Positions 33,165 through 44,682 of a stretch of DNA of 64,000 bases are shown one piece after another. Location: the NCBI RefSeq assembly GCF_001638985.1, contig NW_017265140.1, forward strand, positions 806,001-870,000, read 5' to 3'. Every line of letters starts with the position of its first letter. The stretch's first letter is position 1. The notes under the pieces were generated by a model. That model searched no databases and was not told where the DNA came from. It saw only the letters and a list, made by a program, of their open reading frames with translations. Both the position numbers and the translations under genes were made by a program. Origin of the DNA: Phycomyces blakesleeanus NRRL 1555(-). Lineage: Eukaryota; Mucoromycota; Mucoromycetes; Mucorales; Phycomycetaceae.

Positions 33165-33746
33165 ATTAGTGTTGATATTTCTCAAATTTGCGGTTTATGT
33201 GTCGATTTTTTTTTTAAAAAAAAGTAAAAACTTCCTGAGCAATAGACGAAAATAGTGTGCTCTTTAACCAAGCTGGCGATTTCTCTTTCATAACTAAATT
33301 AAGGAAAGTACTAACATTGCTTGAAAACCTAAAACGGATCCAATATTATTATTTTTCTTTTCTTTGAAAGATGGCTAAGCATCTAAAATTTATTATTATT
33401 CTATAAAGCTATCAAAGAATATCAATGTAACATTTTGCAATATTCCTTAAATAGAACCTATAAGGAAGTACTCTGACAACTTTTAATTCATTTATTTTAA
33501 ATATGTTCATATTAATCTCAATATTATCACACTGTAAAAAAAAACTTGGTTGATCTCCATAGTGAACTGCTCAGCTAATTCTTGAAACACATGCACACAC
33601 AAGACATCAGTGCTGTTTTTGGTAAAAAAAAAACTTGCTTAATTAATACAATTTTTAATATAAAGAACAAAATTGGGGATTACAAAAAAAAAGGCATAAC
33701 TGTCAGGTGGAATAAAATGTTAAAGCAAAAAAAAAGCACAGAGCTC
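33165..33746. other. Array spacer C to D
   Basis: Contains a T11-A8 run at 33206-33224. At about 33405-33500 a block (core AAAGAATATCAATGTAACAT) recurs in altered form at about 36536-36630 and 38930-39010. It is thus part of the duplicated unit rather than unique sequence. Confidence 0.7.
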
Positions 33747-35597
33747 TTAGGATGTTGAATTATTGGCCTCGCAATTAAATATTGGGGTCGAGCTGCTGTA
33801 AAAACAACTGTCATTAATAATAACTTTTTCGATCGACTTGCATTGAAATAGCACGCAGCCATATTCAATATGTTGTTCAAGGTTCACTCCATCTCTACGA
33901 GTCATATCTTTCTGTGAATAAATAGAATCGCTGTCTTCCAAGTCCTCATTATAGTTTGACCTTGCAATGACGCCATTATCGCTTCCTTCTTGCAGACTCT
34001 CTTCGACATTTCGTTCGCTTGTCAGTTTTTTATAGAATGAATCAGAATCCGACTCTTCTGTAGCTGAATAATAAAGATAAATTTCGGTAAAGCGTGTTTC
34101 TTTGCTGGTCAAAGAGCTGTCTTTGCGGCTGTAACCAGTGCTGAAGATAAAATTAGGATACTTAAACATGTTTGTATTGAATAATAATAACGTCGAAAGT
34201 TGAGTGAATTGCATGTTAACAGGTAAGAAATTTGGCGTTTCAGGTCCCGTATTTCTGATAACAACGTATTTCAATGAAAGATATTTCAAATCTCTGCATC
34301 GGTTGGATATACTCTCCAAACATTCTAGCTCGATGCTTGCTTCAATAAGCTTTAGGTGTCGTAAGCCATGTTTTGATACGGATAAATGCTTTTTATCTTC
34401 GACACAAACAAAGTTAGAGTTTATTTCGAGTACTTTTAATGACGGGCATGTATCCAAAATATTGTTGATTTCAAAGGATTCTGACTTGGAGTATATAGTC
34501 AAGCGAACAAGCTTGGAAAACTCAACACCACGACCGTGTAATAACAAAGCTGTATCCTCGCTGAATACACGGCCTTTGAATATTCGTAGTCTCTTGAGTG
34601 TTGCAGTGAATAACATCGCACAGGCAGATTCATTGATTGGGAAGTTGGTGTCGTCAGAGTTTGTAAAGAGCGATGTCTCCATATTCTCGAGCTTAGCATT
34701 ACTTTTAAAGATCTGGTTATAGAGTACAGAAAATTCCAATCCTCTTTCACGATTATTAAGCGTGTATATGTTTTTTAAGCAAGGAAAGAAACAAGGTAGG
34801 TCTGAAGGTGCTTTAATTTTTTCAGTATTAGGATGGAACTTTAAATATGCGCTATCATCTTTATCCACAGTTAGCCTAAGTGTCTTCAGCTTAGGATATT
34901 TTAATGCGAAATAATGCATCCACGAAATACTGAATCTCAAAGAACCATAGTCTACAGTCTCGATATTGTTTACTGGTGTTGTTTTTTTCAGATCATCAAT
35001 GTCGGTAGACTCTATCCCACGAAGAGTCATCCAGATCTTTAGATATTTTAATCGTGGCAAGTGGAGGTGAAGTTTTTCGATGTCTCTCCATGTAATTGCT
35101 GTATGCAAATTCAATTGATCGGTTGGCTCTATCGCAAGATGGACAAGGGATGGTAACCCTTTCAGTCCCCAAAACAGGTTTTCTGGAATAATCAGAATGG
35201 TTTCGTTACCCAATTGTATAGTCATGTGCGTCAATAACTTCCATCCTCTCAAATCAACCATGAATAAAGAATAGAAGTAGCCCTCTGACGCTAAATAAGA
35301 AAGGTTTCTCACTTGGGGGAAAAACTCGATTAATTCTTGAAATGTAGTGTGTGTATCCTTAATATCTTTTAGTTCCATCGAGTTGATGCTGTTGGAATAC
35401 TCTTTCAAAATGTCTTCTTTTATACACTCTTTAAATTTTTGCATCCAATGGGGTTCATAAATATGTATAACTTTCCAAAGAGATTTTTGAAAGATATCTT
35501 TCCAGTGTTTGCAGACTGTAGAACATTCTATTTTGTCTCTGGTTTCAAGGTAATCAGAAATGTTGTCGAGGATTTCGAGTGGGATTTTGTCAATCAT
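33747..35597 (-). CDS. F-box/LRR-like protein, array copy D
   Basis: 616 residues from MIDKIPLEIL. The F-box is at 2-46 (IPLEILDNISDYLETRDKI, CSTVCKHWKDIFQKSLWKV). Leucine-rich blocks include LRGWKLLTHMTIQLG, LKGLPSLVHLAIEPT, LPRLKYLKIWMTLRGI, SKLVRLTIYSK, CPSLKVLEINS and RDLKYLSLKYVVI. The C terminus has FTEIYLYYSATEESDSDSFY, an acidic Asp/Ser linker and VLFQCKSIEKVIINDSCFYS. Open, single exon. It is the intact relative closest to the broken copies E and F and serves as a reference for their lesions. A broken copy of the small gene lies divergently upstream. Confidence 0.9.
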   Translation of the reverse strand: MIDKIPLEILDNISDYLETRDKIECSTVCKHWKDIFQKSLWKVIHIYEPHWMQKFKECIKEDILKEYSNSINSMELKDIKDTHTTFQELIEFFPQVRNLSYLASEGYFYSLFMVDLRGWKLLTHMTIQLGNETILIIPENLFWGLKGLPSLVHLAIEPTDQLNLHTAITWRDIEKLHLHLPRLKYLKIWMTLRGIESTDIDDLKKTTPVNNIETVDYGSLRFSISWMHYFALKYPKLKTLRLTVDKDDSAYLKFHPNTEKIKAPSDLPCFFPCLKNIYTLNNRERGLEFSVLYNQIFKSNAKLENMETSLFTNSDDTNFPINESACAMLFTATLKRLRIFKGRVFSEDTALLLHGRGVEFSKLVRLTIYSKSESFEINNILDTCPSLKVLEINSNFVCVEDKKHLSVSKHGLRHLKLIEASIELECLESISNRCRDLKYLSLKYVVIRNTGPETPNFLPVNMQFTQLSTLLLFNTNMFKYPNFIFSTGYSRKDSSLTSKETRFTEIYLYYSATEESDSDSFYKKLTSERNVEESLQEGSDNGVIARSNYNEDLEDSDSIYSQKDMTRRDGVNLEQHIEYGCVLFQCKSIEKVIINDSCFYSSSTPIFNCEANNSTS

Positions 35598-35965
35598 TAT
35601 ATAAACGTAGATTAATAAGGCTTACAATTATGCACTGAACGTTTTATATGTTTTCAGCTTCAATTAAAAAATTGTGGTGTAAGATTGTGACAGTCATATG
35701 TGCATATAGCACAGCCCGAAATTTCACCCTGTCTGAAAAACATTTTGTATATGTATATACTTTTGTACTTTTAAATTAATTTAGGCCAATAATATCAGCA
35801 GATTTAAGCTCAAAAGCATAAGTCTAAAAATCTTATGGCTGTTGAACTCCCTATGTTTATTAATGGCGGATATCCTTAGAAACAGCTATCGAAATATTAT
35901 ATGCTCACAATATAAGTCTCCTTGTACTATAAGCTAATATAAGTAAGACGATAAAAATAATTTGA

Positions 35966-36316
35966 ATAAAAGAATTACTCTTACTAGTAATTGTGTTTAT
36001 TACTATAGTATATTGTATATTATGACATTGATACTAAGAAATATGTATTCGGATATTTATATAGAATAAACAGCGAATTAATTCTATATAATACATTATA
36101 ATAATCTATTTACTTAGACATATATAAGAATGGGGTCGTCAGACCAGCTCACTCTTTTTTGTGATCAATTGGTTTGACGCCTGAGGATGAATCCTTTTCA
36201 AGTAACACCGAGGGGGTAGAAAATAACTACACTTACAAAAAAAAAGAGATTATGATGCGAATAAATTTACCACTGATGTTGAGATTGATCAAATTGAAAG
36301 TTTAATTAAGTGGTGA
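35966..36316 (+). pseudogene. Broken copy of the small membrane-protein gene
   Basis: Aligns with 32797-33164. The start codon is ATA, the hydrophobic exon 1 frame is kept (KELLLLVIVFITIVYCIL), and the splice donor GT is lost. Exon 2 after TCAG reads PAHSFL then a stop. Further on, PEDESFSSN, ENNYTYKKK and (after an A-run frameshift) RDYDANKF match the intact copy. It lies divergently upstream of F-box copy D, like its relative next to copy C. Confidence 0.65.
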
Positions 36317-36849
36317 TTTGTTAAGTAAAGAAATAAAAATATTCTAAGGAATAGATGATAATAGCAACTTTTTTTAATCAATCTGACAGTTTCTCTTTCA
36401 TAACTAAATGAAGGCAAGTATTATTATTGCTTGAAATCCTATAACGGATCCAATGTATCTTTTTTTTTAAAAAAAAAGTCTCCCTTTCTTTTCTTTAAAA
36501 GAAGTTTAATTCTCTAAAGTATATCCTTATCATACAAAGCTCTCGAAGAATATCGATATAGAATTTTGCAACATTCCTTATATATTACCTATAACGAAGT
36601 ACTCTAACGACTTTTGACGCTTTTACTTGAAATATGTTCATAGTGAGTTACTTGGATAATTCTTGAGACACACAAAAACGCAAGATAAAAATTCTTTATT
36701 TTTTTTGCAAGAGAAAAACTTGCTTCTTTCCTACTCTTTAATGAAGATAGAAATATTGGGCATTACAATAAATGTTATTATTATTAGGTATAAGCTAAAT
36801 CATAAAATAATAATACAAAAAAAGCATACAAAACTCTTGTGATCTTAAA

Positions 36850-38623
36850 TTACTCTCTCTGTACAGTAAATATTGGAGTCGAACAGCTGTAAAACGAGCT
36901 ATGACTGATAATAACTTGTTTGATCGATTTGCATTGGAATATCGTGCAGTAATATATATTATCTCTCTTATAGACTCTTTTATCCCCACAATATTCTTCT
37001 TCCTCTGAACAGCTAGAATTGCTGTCGTACGAGTTCTTGTCAAATGTTGGAACAAATCTTGACTTTTTTGTTGATAAATAATTAAGATAAACTTCGGTAA
37101 AACATGTTTCGTTGTCGGTAAAAGTGTTGTCTTTGCGGCTATAACCAGTTCCAAAGATGAATTTAGAATCATAAGACATCTGTATACGTAATAATGATAA
37201 CGTTGAAAGTCGAGTGAAGGGCATGCTAATAGGTAAGCAGTAAGGCATTTCGCGGGGTGTACTTTTGATAGAAATATCTTCTAAGGAAAGATATTTCAGA
37301 TCTCTTAAACAATCTGATATGTACTCAAACCATTCTGTATCGAGACTTGCTCCAGTAATTCTTAGCTGTCGTAGGCCATGCTTTAATACGTTGGACGGTC
37401 TTTTTTTTATTTTACAGCCAAGGTGTGAATTTATCCCAAGAACTTTTAATGCCAGACATGCACTCAAGATATTTTCAACTTGAAAAGACTGTGTAGTAGA
37501 GTAAATATGCAAGCGAACAAGCTTGGAAAACTCGACACCAGGATCGTGTATAAACAAAACAATTTCAAAATCGAGACTATAGTTTCGGAATATTCGTAAA
37601 TTCTTGAGTGTTTCGGCGAATAGCGCTGCGCAGGCCATTTCATTGAGTGGGAACTTGGTATCATCAGAGTTGGTAAAATGCGATGTCTCCATTTTCTCAA
37701 GCTTAGCGCCACTTTTAAATATTTGACCATAGAGTACAGAAAATTCTGGTCTGCCTTTGCGCTTATTAGATGTGTAAATATTTTTTAAATAAGGAAAAAA
37801 ACCAGATAGATTTGAAGGTACTGTCATTTTCTCAATAATAGGCTCTGGGCGTGAATACCTATGCCACATTGCACCTTGTACGGGGACGTCTTCCTCCACC
37901 GTTAGATTGAGTGTCTTCAGCTTTGGATATTTTAATGCGAGATAATACATCCACGGAATACTGAATCCCATAGAGACATAATCCACTGTCTCAATGTTGT
38001 TTGCTGGTTCTGTATTCTTCAGTTCATCAATGTCATTAGGTTCGATCACACAAATGTCCGACGAGACCTTTAGAGATTTTAAGCGTGGTAAGTGGAGGTG
38101 AAGTTTTTCAATGTCTCTCCATGTAACTGGTCTGTTTGGATGTGTACGGTATCCTGGCTTTATTTCAAGGTGGACAAGGGATGGTAGAGCGCTCAGCGAA
38201 ACGAAAAGGTTTTCTGGGATGATCACATTGTGTCGGTAAATCCAGTTTATAGTCATGTGTGTCAATGACTTCCAACTACTCAAATCGGCATCGATCAGAG
38301 ATTGGAAGTCGCCTGCCGCTGAATAAGAAAAGTTCTTCACATTGGGGAAAAGCTCGATTAATTGTTGGATTGTAGTGTTTGTATCCTCACTATCTTCGAA
38401 TCTTATCGCGTCAACATCTTTGAAATACTTTTTCAGAATATCATTTTTTACACGCTTTTTAAATTTTTGAATCCAATTGGTTTTATATATATATATATTT
38501 CCAAAGAGCTTTTTGAAAGATATCTCTCCAGCGTTTGCAGACTGTGGATCATGCTATTTTGTCTCTGGTTTGAAGGCGGTCAGAAATATTGGTGAGGATT
38601 TCGAGTGGAATTTTGTCAATCAT
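36850..38623 (-). pseudogene. F-box/LRR-like gene, array copy E, with two lesions in the F-box region
   Basis: From the ATG at 38623 the frame reads MIDKIPLEILTNISDRLQTR, then meets TGA at 38551-38549, where the open copies have a Cys codon (STVCK region). A second lesion is a length change in a TA tract (38485-38498) that shifts the frame just after the LWK motif. Beyond it the frame is open to 36850: 496 residues from an internal Met, with LSSWKSLTHMTINW, LPRLKSLKVSS, RDLKYLSLEDISI, FTEVYLNYL and IFQCKSIKQVIISHSSFYS. The body has no further break, so inactivation is recent. A leucine-rich fragment without F-box could in principle be made. Confidence 0.85.
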
Positions 38624-39242
38624 TATTATATAAACGTAGGTTATTAAGGCTTGTGTTTATATGGCCTGGGAGTTTTACGTGTTTTCACTTTCTTCAAAAT
38701 TGAAAGGAATGTGGGACAAGATTGTGACAGGAATACGTGCACATGACACAGCTAGAGACTTCTCGTTACCAGTTATGAATTACCAAGCCCACCTCCCCCT
38801 TATTTATTATTCTTTCATAAAAAGTTATTGCAGGCCATCCTCAAATTACTGTGATGCTTATTAAATTTAATAGAATAGAATACGTATAATATTTGTTAAC
38901 GGTGGTTATTCTTATCATAAAAAGCTCTCAAAGAATATCAATATAGAATTTTGCAACATTCCTTATATAGTGTCTATAAGGAAGTATTCTGACGATTTTT
39001 AGTGCTTCTACTTGAAATATGTTCATAGTGAGTTACTTGAGTAATTCTTGAGACACGCATGCACATAAATAAAAAATAACAGTTCTTTATTATTTTTTCC
39101 CAAGAGAAAAACTTGCTTCTTTCATACTCTGTAATGGAAATAAAAATATTGGGAACTGCAATAAATGTCATAATTGTTAGGTATAAGCTAAATCATAAAA
39201 TAAAAATACAAAAAAGGCGTGCAAAACTTTTATGATCGTAGA

Positions 39243-41011
39243 TTACTCCTTTTCTACTATGAATATTGGAGTCGAACAGCTGTAAAACGAGCGATCACTG
39301 ATAATAGCTTGTTTGATCGACTTGCATTGGAATATCATGCAGGAATATGTACTATCGTTCTTAGGAACTATTCCATGCCCCCCATAATCTTCATCTAAGC
39401 AGCTAGAATTGCTGTCGTACGAGTTTTTGTCAAATGTTGGAACAAATCTTGACTTTTTTTGTTGATAAATAATTAAGATAAACTTCGGTAAAACATGTTT
39501 CGTTGTCAGCCAAAGTATTGTCTTTGCAGCTATAACCAGTGCCAAAGATGAATTTAGAATCATAAGACATCTGTATACGTAATAATTATAACGTTGAAAG
39601 TCGAGTGAATGGCATGCTAATAGGTAAGCAGTAAGGCATTTCGCGGGGTGTACTTTTGTTAGAAATATCTTCTAAGGAAAGATACTTCAAATTTCTGCAA
39701 CAATTGGATATGGACTCAAACCATTCTATATCGAGACTTGTTTGAGTAAGCTTTAGGCGTTGTAGGCCATGATTTAATATGTCTGATGGCCTTCTTTCTT
39801 CGGTATATTTAAGCTCTGATTTTATCTCCAGCACTTTTAATGCCGGGCATATATTCAGGATATTGTTGATTTGAGATGGTTGTCCACTGGTGTATATGTT
39901 CAGGTGGACAAGCTTGGAAAACTTAACATCAGAATCATGTAGAAACAGTGAAATACCAGAGGTGCGTCTATCGTTCTGTAATATGTGCAGACTCTTGAGT
40001 GTTGTAGTGAATAACGCTGCGCAGGCCGTTTCGTTGGGTGGGGATTCGGTATCGAAATAGTTGGTAAAGTGCGTTGTCTCGATTTTCTCGAGCTTAGCCC
40101 CACTGTTAAATATTTGATTATAGAGGATAGAAAATACCGATCGACTATAACTGTGATTAGCCGTGTAAATACTTTTTAAACAAGGAAAGAAATTAGGTAG
40201 ATCTGGAGATATTGTTAATTTTTCATTAGTAGCTCTGATCGTTGAGGCCTATTATCTACATCTATTGATAGTGGAGTGTTTTGATCAACCGTTAGGCGAA
40301 GTGTCTTCAGCTTCGGATATTTTATTGCGAGATATTGCATCCACAGAAGATTAAATCCCATCGAGGCATAGTCCACAGTCTCCATGGTGTTTGTTGGTGT
40401 TGCTTGCTTTATCTCACCGATTTCAGTAGGTCCGATCCTGTCCATATCCGATCTGATCTTTAGAGATTTTAAGCGTGGCAAGCCGAGATGAATTTTTTCG
40501 ATGTCTCTCCAAGTAATTGGTCTGTTTGGATGTGTATGGTATCCTGGCTCTATCCCAAGGTGGACAAGGGATGGTAAATCGCTCAGCAAAACGAAAAGGT
40601 TATCTAGTATATTCAATCTGTTTCTAAGACCCCAGGTTATAGTCATGCGTGACAATAACTTCCATCTACTTAGATCGACATCGACCAGATAGTGGTAGGC
40701 ACCTGTCGATGCATAAGAGAAGTTCTTCACATTGGGGAAAATCTCGATTAACTGTTGGATTTTAGTGTTCGTATGCTTGCTATCTTTGAATTTTATTGTG
40801 TCGACATCTTTGGAATACTTTTTCAGAATATCATGTTTTACATGCTTTTTAAATTTTTGGATCCAGTTGGTTTTATATATATATCTTTCCAAAGAGCTTT
40901 TTGAAAGATATCTCTCCAGCGTTTGCAAACTGTAGAGCATGTTCTTTTTTCACTGGCTAGAAGGCGTTCAGAAATATTGGTGAGGATTTCGAATGGGAGT
41001 CTTTCAATCAT
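39243..41011 (-). pseudogene. F-box/LRR-like gene, array copy F, multiply broken
   Basis: From the ATG at 41011 the F-box is readable (MIERLPFEILTNISERL, CSTVCKRWRDIFQKALWKDI). At least four lesions follow. They are a frame shift at a TA tract (40875-40884, the same place as in copy E), a frameshift near 40235, a nonsense change TCA to TAA at 39588-39586, and one extra base in an A run (T run at 39454-39460 on the plus strand). Between them the blocks LPRLKSLKIRS, GAKLEKIETTHF, NLKYLSLEDIS and IFQCKSIKQAIISDRSFYS match copy E closely. Dead gene, product of a recent E/F duplication. Confidence 0.9.
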
Positions 41012-43746
41012 TATTATATAAAAATAGGTTAACAAGGCTTGCCATTATATGGACTGGGAGTTTTACATGTTTTTGTTTTCGTTAAAGTTTAGAGATGAGG
41101 GACAGGATTGTGACAGCAATATGTCCACATGACAAATATAAACTATTTTTAATTTCATCCAGACTCCTAAGAGACCAAAGGACGTTTCAGATATATATTT
41201 ATATATACATATACGCATATATTTGTAGTAAGAGAAGCTTTAGGGAAAGGCTGGGCTGATAAGCTGGAAACAAAGTCTGGGCAAAATTTTATGTCACCCA
41301 AGTCTATAAAACACACTTCAGGCTCCCAGATCTAACTTACGGTCCTTACACAAAGAAGTTTTGCAGCTGTATGTTACTCGAGCTATTTCTCGTGTACTCG
41401 ATCCCCAAAATTCCATCGTAAGATCTGCATGTCTTTGTATTATTTCTTGTTTTCTTTATTTTTCGCTATTTTCAATGAAACAAAGCAACATTGAATCACA
41501 ACCACCTTATTGATACTGTTCTTGAAGATGGAGGAGTTGAATATTCTTTTCTTCAAACATTCTCTACTGTTTGCCCTTGGATTTTCTGATCGAAAAATGA
41601 CACAGAAGATCAAGCACATTTCCTTAAGAGCATTTATTATTTTGCGACGATTATCCATTCATTTACAGGTCCAATATGCACTTTCGAAAATTTGACGTTA
41701 ATATGGATTTTACATTATATTTTTTTCTTCGGATTTCCTGTAAATTTAATGGAGGTTTGAGTTAATGACTGATATACAAATGGCAGCAGCTACAATTGGT
41801 GGACTTATACCCTTACCACCTTCCACACTGGAAGATATCCAAGTAGCTTTGCAGTTCACTTTATAAATTTGTGTGTTTGTATTGGTGAAAGGCGATGAAA
41901 TAAAATAACACATTATCATAACTATTATTTTTATGAAAAGTAGCTATGTAGATACGGTCGCTTAGTATGATTTATATGGGATGTTATTTCTTCTTTATCT
42001 ACATTCAGAAGGTGAAGATACGTCTTTGAAATATACAAGGTTTTTATCATTTTGAAAAGTTTATGTTATATGACTATTATATTTATCGTGTCTCTTTGTG
42101 CAGGGTCTGGGGGCTGAGTCTGGTGTAACTCCACGGCTTGAATTCTGAGGGTGTAAAGAGTACCTTATATCTTTATTCTTTTAGATGTTCTTTTCTTTTC
42201 TTTTTTTTAGGAGAGGGGACTTGATAAATTGTTTTTTAATGCTGCTAATAAAGCGAAACCAGCGTACCTTGTTAAAAAATATATAAATGAAAATTACTGC
42301 TGCTGCTGTTACTTCTCCTTCTGCTACTACTTTAGCTCCTAAAGTTTCTATCTAACAACCAACATGGATAGCATCGATAAATTTAACATCCTTTTTTATT
42401 GTAATCAAAACTTTCTTCCCGATATACAGAATATTATACTCCGGAAATTGAGGAATTAAAATATAAGCAAAGCCCTATTAGTGTATACACTGTTTTTTGT
42501 TGATGATTTTTAGCTAAACTATTAAACAAAAATTTTTTATTAAAGATTAAATAAAATGTTTTGTTAAAGGTCAATTAATGAGTTGCTTTATAATATGCTA
42601 TTAAACTTAAAGATGTGTAGTAAAGCATGCAATAGGTAATTCGCATAAAAGTAAGTAAAGAAAAGTACAAAGTAAAGTAGTGACTGCATCTTTAGAAAAC
42701 ATGCCCAAGACTTATATTTCATTTCGATATCTTCAGCAAAGATTTGAGAGAGTCCGGCGTTAGTTATATATACACTTCTTACTACTGTAACTTAATGTTC
42801 AGCCTTTAGTTTAAATTTAATTAGCTTTCTGAAGAATTAAAAAAAAGCAGACATTTTGATGTTTTCATTGATACAGAATGTCAAATTTAACTTGCATTTT
42901 AATAATAGTATAAATATATAATGATTATATATTAGAATATTAGACTATTAGACTAAATATAAATAAATAATATATACTCAAGGTAATGTGGTATTCAGTT
43001 CAGGTGTCTGATTCCATATCCTTATGCTACTATTAAAGTATTATGTTCTTCTTCTTTTTCCTCAGTAATTGATGAAACATAGTCATTTTTTGTCTTTGTA
43101 TCTTATCAAAAACAATATGGCTTAAAGCGGTATTCATTTATTTTGGACATTCTATCCATGTATGTTGTATAGTTTAGGTGTCGTGCTTCCATATTTCTTA
43201 TTTACTCATTATAAAAAGTTGCTGCTACCAGTGAGCACTAATAAAATTATTCCTCTTAAATATATATATATATATATATATCAAAATATAAAAGGGTATA
43301 AATTATTAATGTAATTATACAAAGCAGCAAGTTAAATATTATAGAATATTATTATCATTGGTGGTATCAAATAGATATTTCTATTAAATATAGCGCCCCA
43401 TATAAGCCCTTTGAATCTACTGGGGGAAAATAGTAAGAATTTGCTTTATTTATAAAATTATCATGTATATATATATATCAGCATATGTTTTATTTTATAG
43501 CATTTATATTTATTTTAGCTCAAGGCAGCAAGAAGATGAATATTATTATTTATATTTATAAAAAAAGAAATAAAATTAATATAACGGCTAGAGAGTATTT
43601 ATGATAAATGAAAAAAAATAGTGTGTACATATATGAATTGATTATAAAGTATTAAAGTATTTGTTTGGTCTTGTATATAGTTCCTAACTATATATATAGG
43701 TAAAAAAAAATAGGAAGAAATAACGGTTTCTGTATGTAATAATAGA
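41012..43746. other. Gene-poor region after the F-box array
   Basis: The first 100 bp still match the upstream regions of copies E and D (ACTGGGAGTTTTACATG and ATTGTGACAG blocks). Beyond that only short frames are seen, for example a 33-codon one from ATG at 41766 (MTDIQMAAATIGGL) and a 22-codon one near 42288, neither with support. TA runs occur near 43260 and 43465. AT content rises toward 43700. Confidence 0.5.
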
Positions 43747-43926
43747 CTATAAGTTTATCAAAACATCGTCTTTTTGGTCTTTGGTATATGTAGGCTCGAC
43801 TGTTTTATCTGTAAAATAACCTCGGGGTACAAATGACACGGCTTGAGCAAATGATAGTATTGCAATGAAAATGTAGATGCCAAAGAGAGTGCGTAGGAGT
43901 GAAGAATTTATGGTGGTAAGTGACAT
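43747..43926 (-). CDS. Possible very small secreted protein
   Basis: 59 residues from the ATG at 43926: MSLTTINSSLLRTLFGIYIF then IAILSFAQA, a good signal peptide with a likely cleavage after AQA. A 30-residue polar tail (VSFVPRGYFTDKTVEPTYTK ...) follows. An upstream TTG-initiated extension is low-complexity. I recognise no family. The signal-peptide-like composition is the main support, and chance cannot be excluded in AT-rich DNA. Confidence 0.4.
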   Translation of the reverse strand: MSLTTINSSLLRTLFGIYIFIAILSFAQAVSFVPRGYFTDKTVEPTYTKDQKDDVLINL

Positions 43927-44609
43927 GGCGATGATGATAAAAATAATAACAACAACAAAAAATAACAATCAATACAAGATTTTTATTTGAAATTTATATC
44001 AAAATCATCCAATTTTTATATGATACATACACATATATATATACACATAAAGTTTGGAATGTGATTTATAATATTAGGCTTAGAATCAAGGGGGACATGG
44101 CTTATCTTTTTTTTTCATAAAGGCTCAAGCTACTAAGCCCTGAGAATACTATTATTCACTTTTTTTCAAAAAATATTCTATAAATATAAACATTGATTTG
44201 AGACAGTATAGCTTAGTTTTATGCTGTACATCTTGGTCTTTAAATACTTCCTCTTTCATTGTAAAGTGATTAGTAAAATAAAAACTATAAATTAAAAGAA
44301 AAGTTACTTTTTTCTAATATTACTTTATTTTTATAAAAAATTATTTACTAAGAAACAAAAGGCTAACTTGCAAGTATAATATATGAACTAAAGAAGTTAT
44401 ATAGTTAATGAAAGTTATATTATATATATTTTATTTTTTATTTATTTTTTAAAAAAGTAGGAAATGAATTTATTTCCCCCTCCGGATAGCATTCCAGTAT
44501 GGCCCGCACAGTATATAAGTCCGACTAATTATAATGTGTGTCCGGTCCGGACACGGCTATATAAGAGATGACGTATGTATATTTTGTAATTTATAATAAG
44601 ACATGTAAA

Positions 44610-44682
44610 GGGTTGATGGTGTAGTGGTTATCATTCTCCGTTTGGGTCGGAGAGGCCCCGGGTTCAAATCCCGGTCGACCCC
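44610..44682 (+). tRNA. tRNA-Pro (anticodon TGG)
   Basis: 73 nt, no intron. The acceptor stem pairs GGGTTGA with TCGACCC (one G-T pair) and the discriminator is C, usual for eukaryotic tRNA-Pro. The D arm has GTGTAGTGGTTA; the anticodon stem CTCCG/CGGAG encloses TTTGGGT with TGG at positions 34-36. The T arm CCGGG-TTCAAAT-CCCGG carries the B box. T runs follow at about 44684 and act as the RNA polymerase III terminator. Confidence 0.97.

Noticed and set aside
41766..42360. Short plus frames (33 codons at 41766; 22 codons near 42288)
   Set aside because: Too short, no splice partners and no recognisable family; chance frames cannot be excluded.
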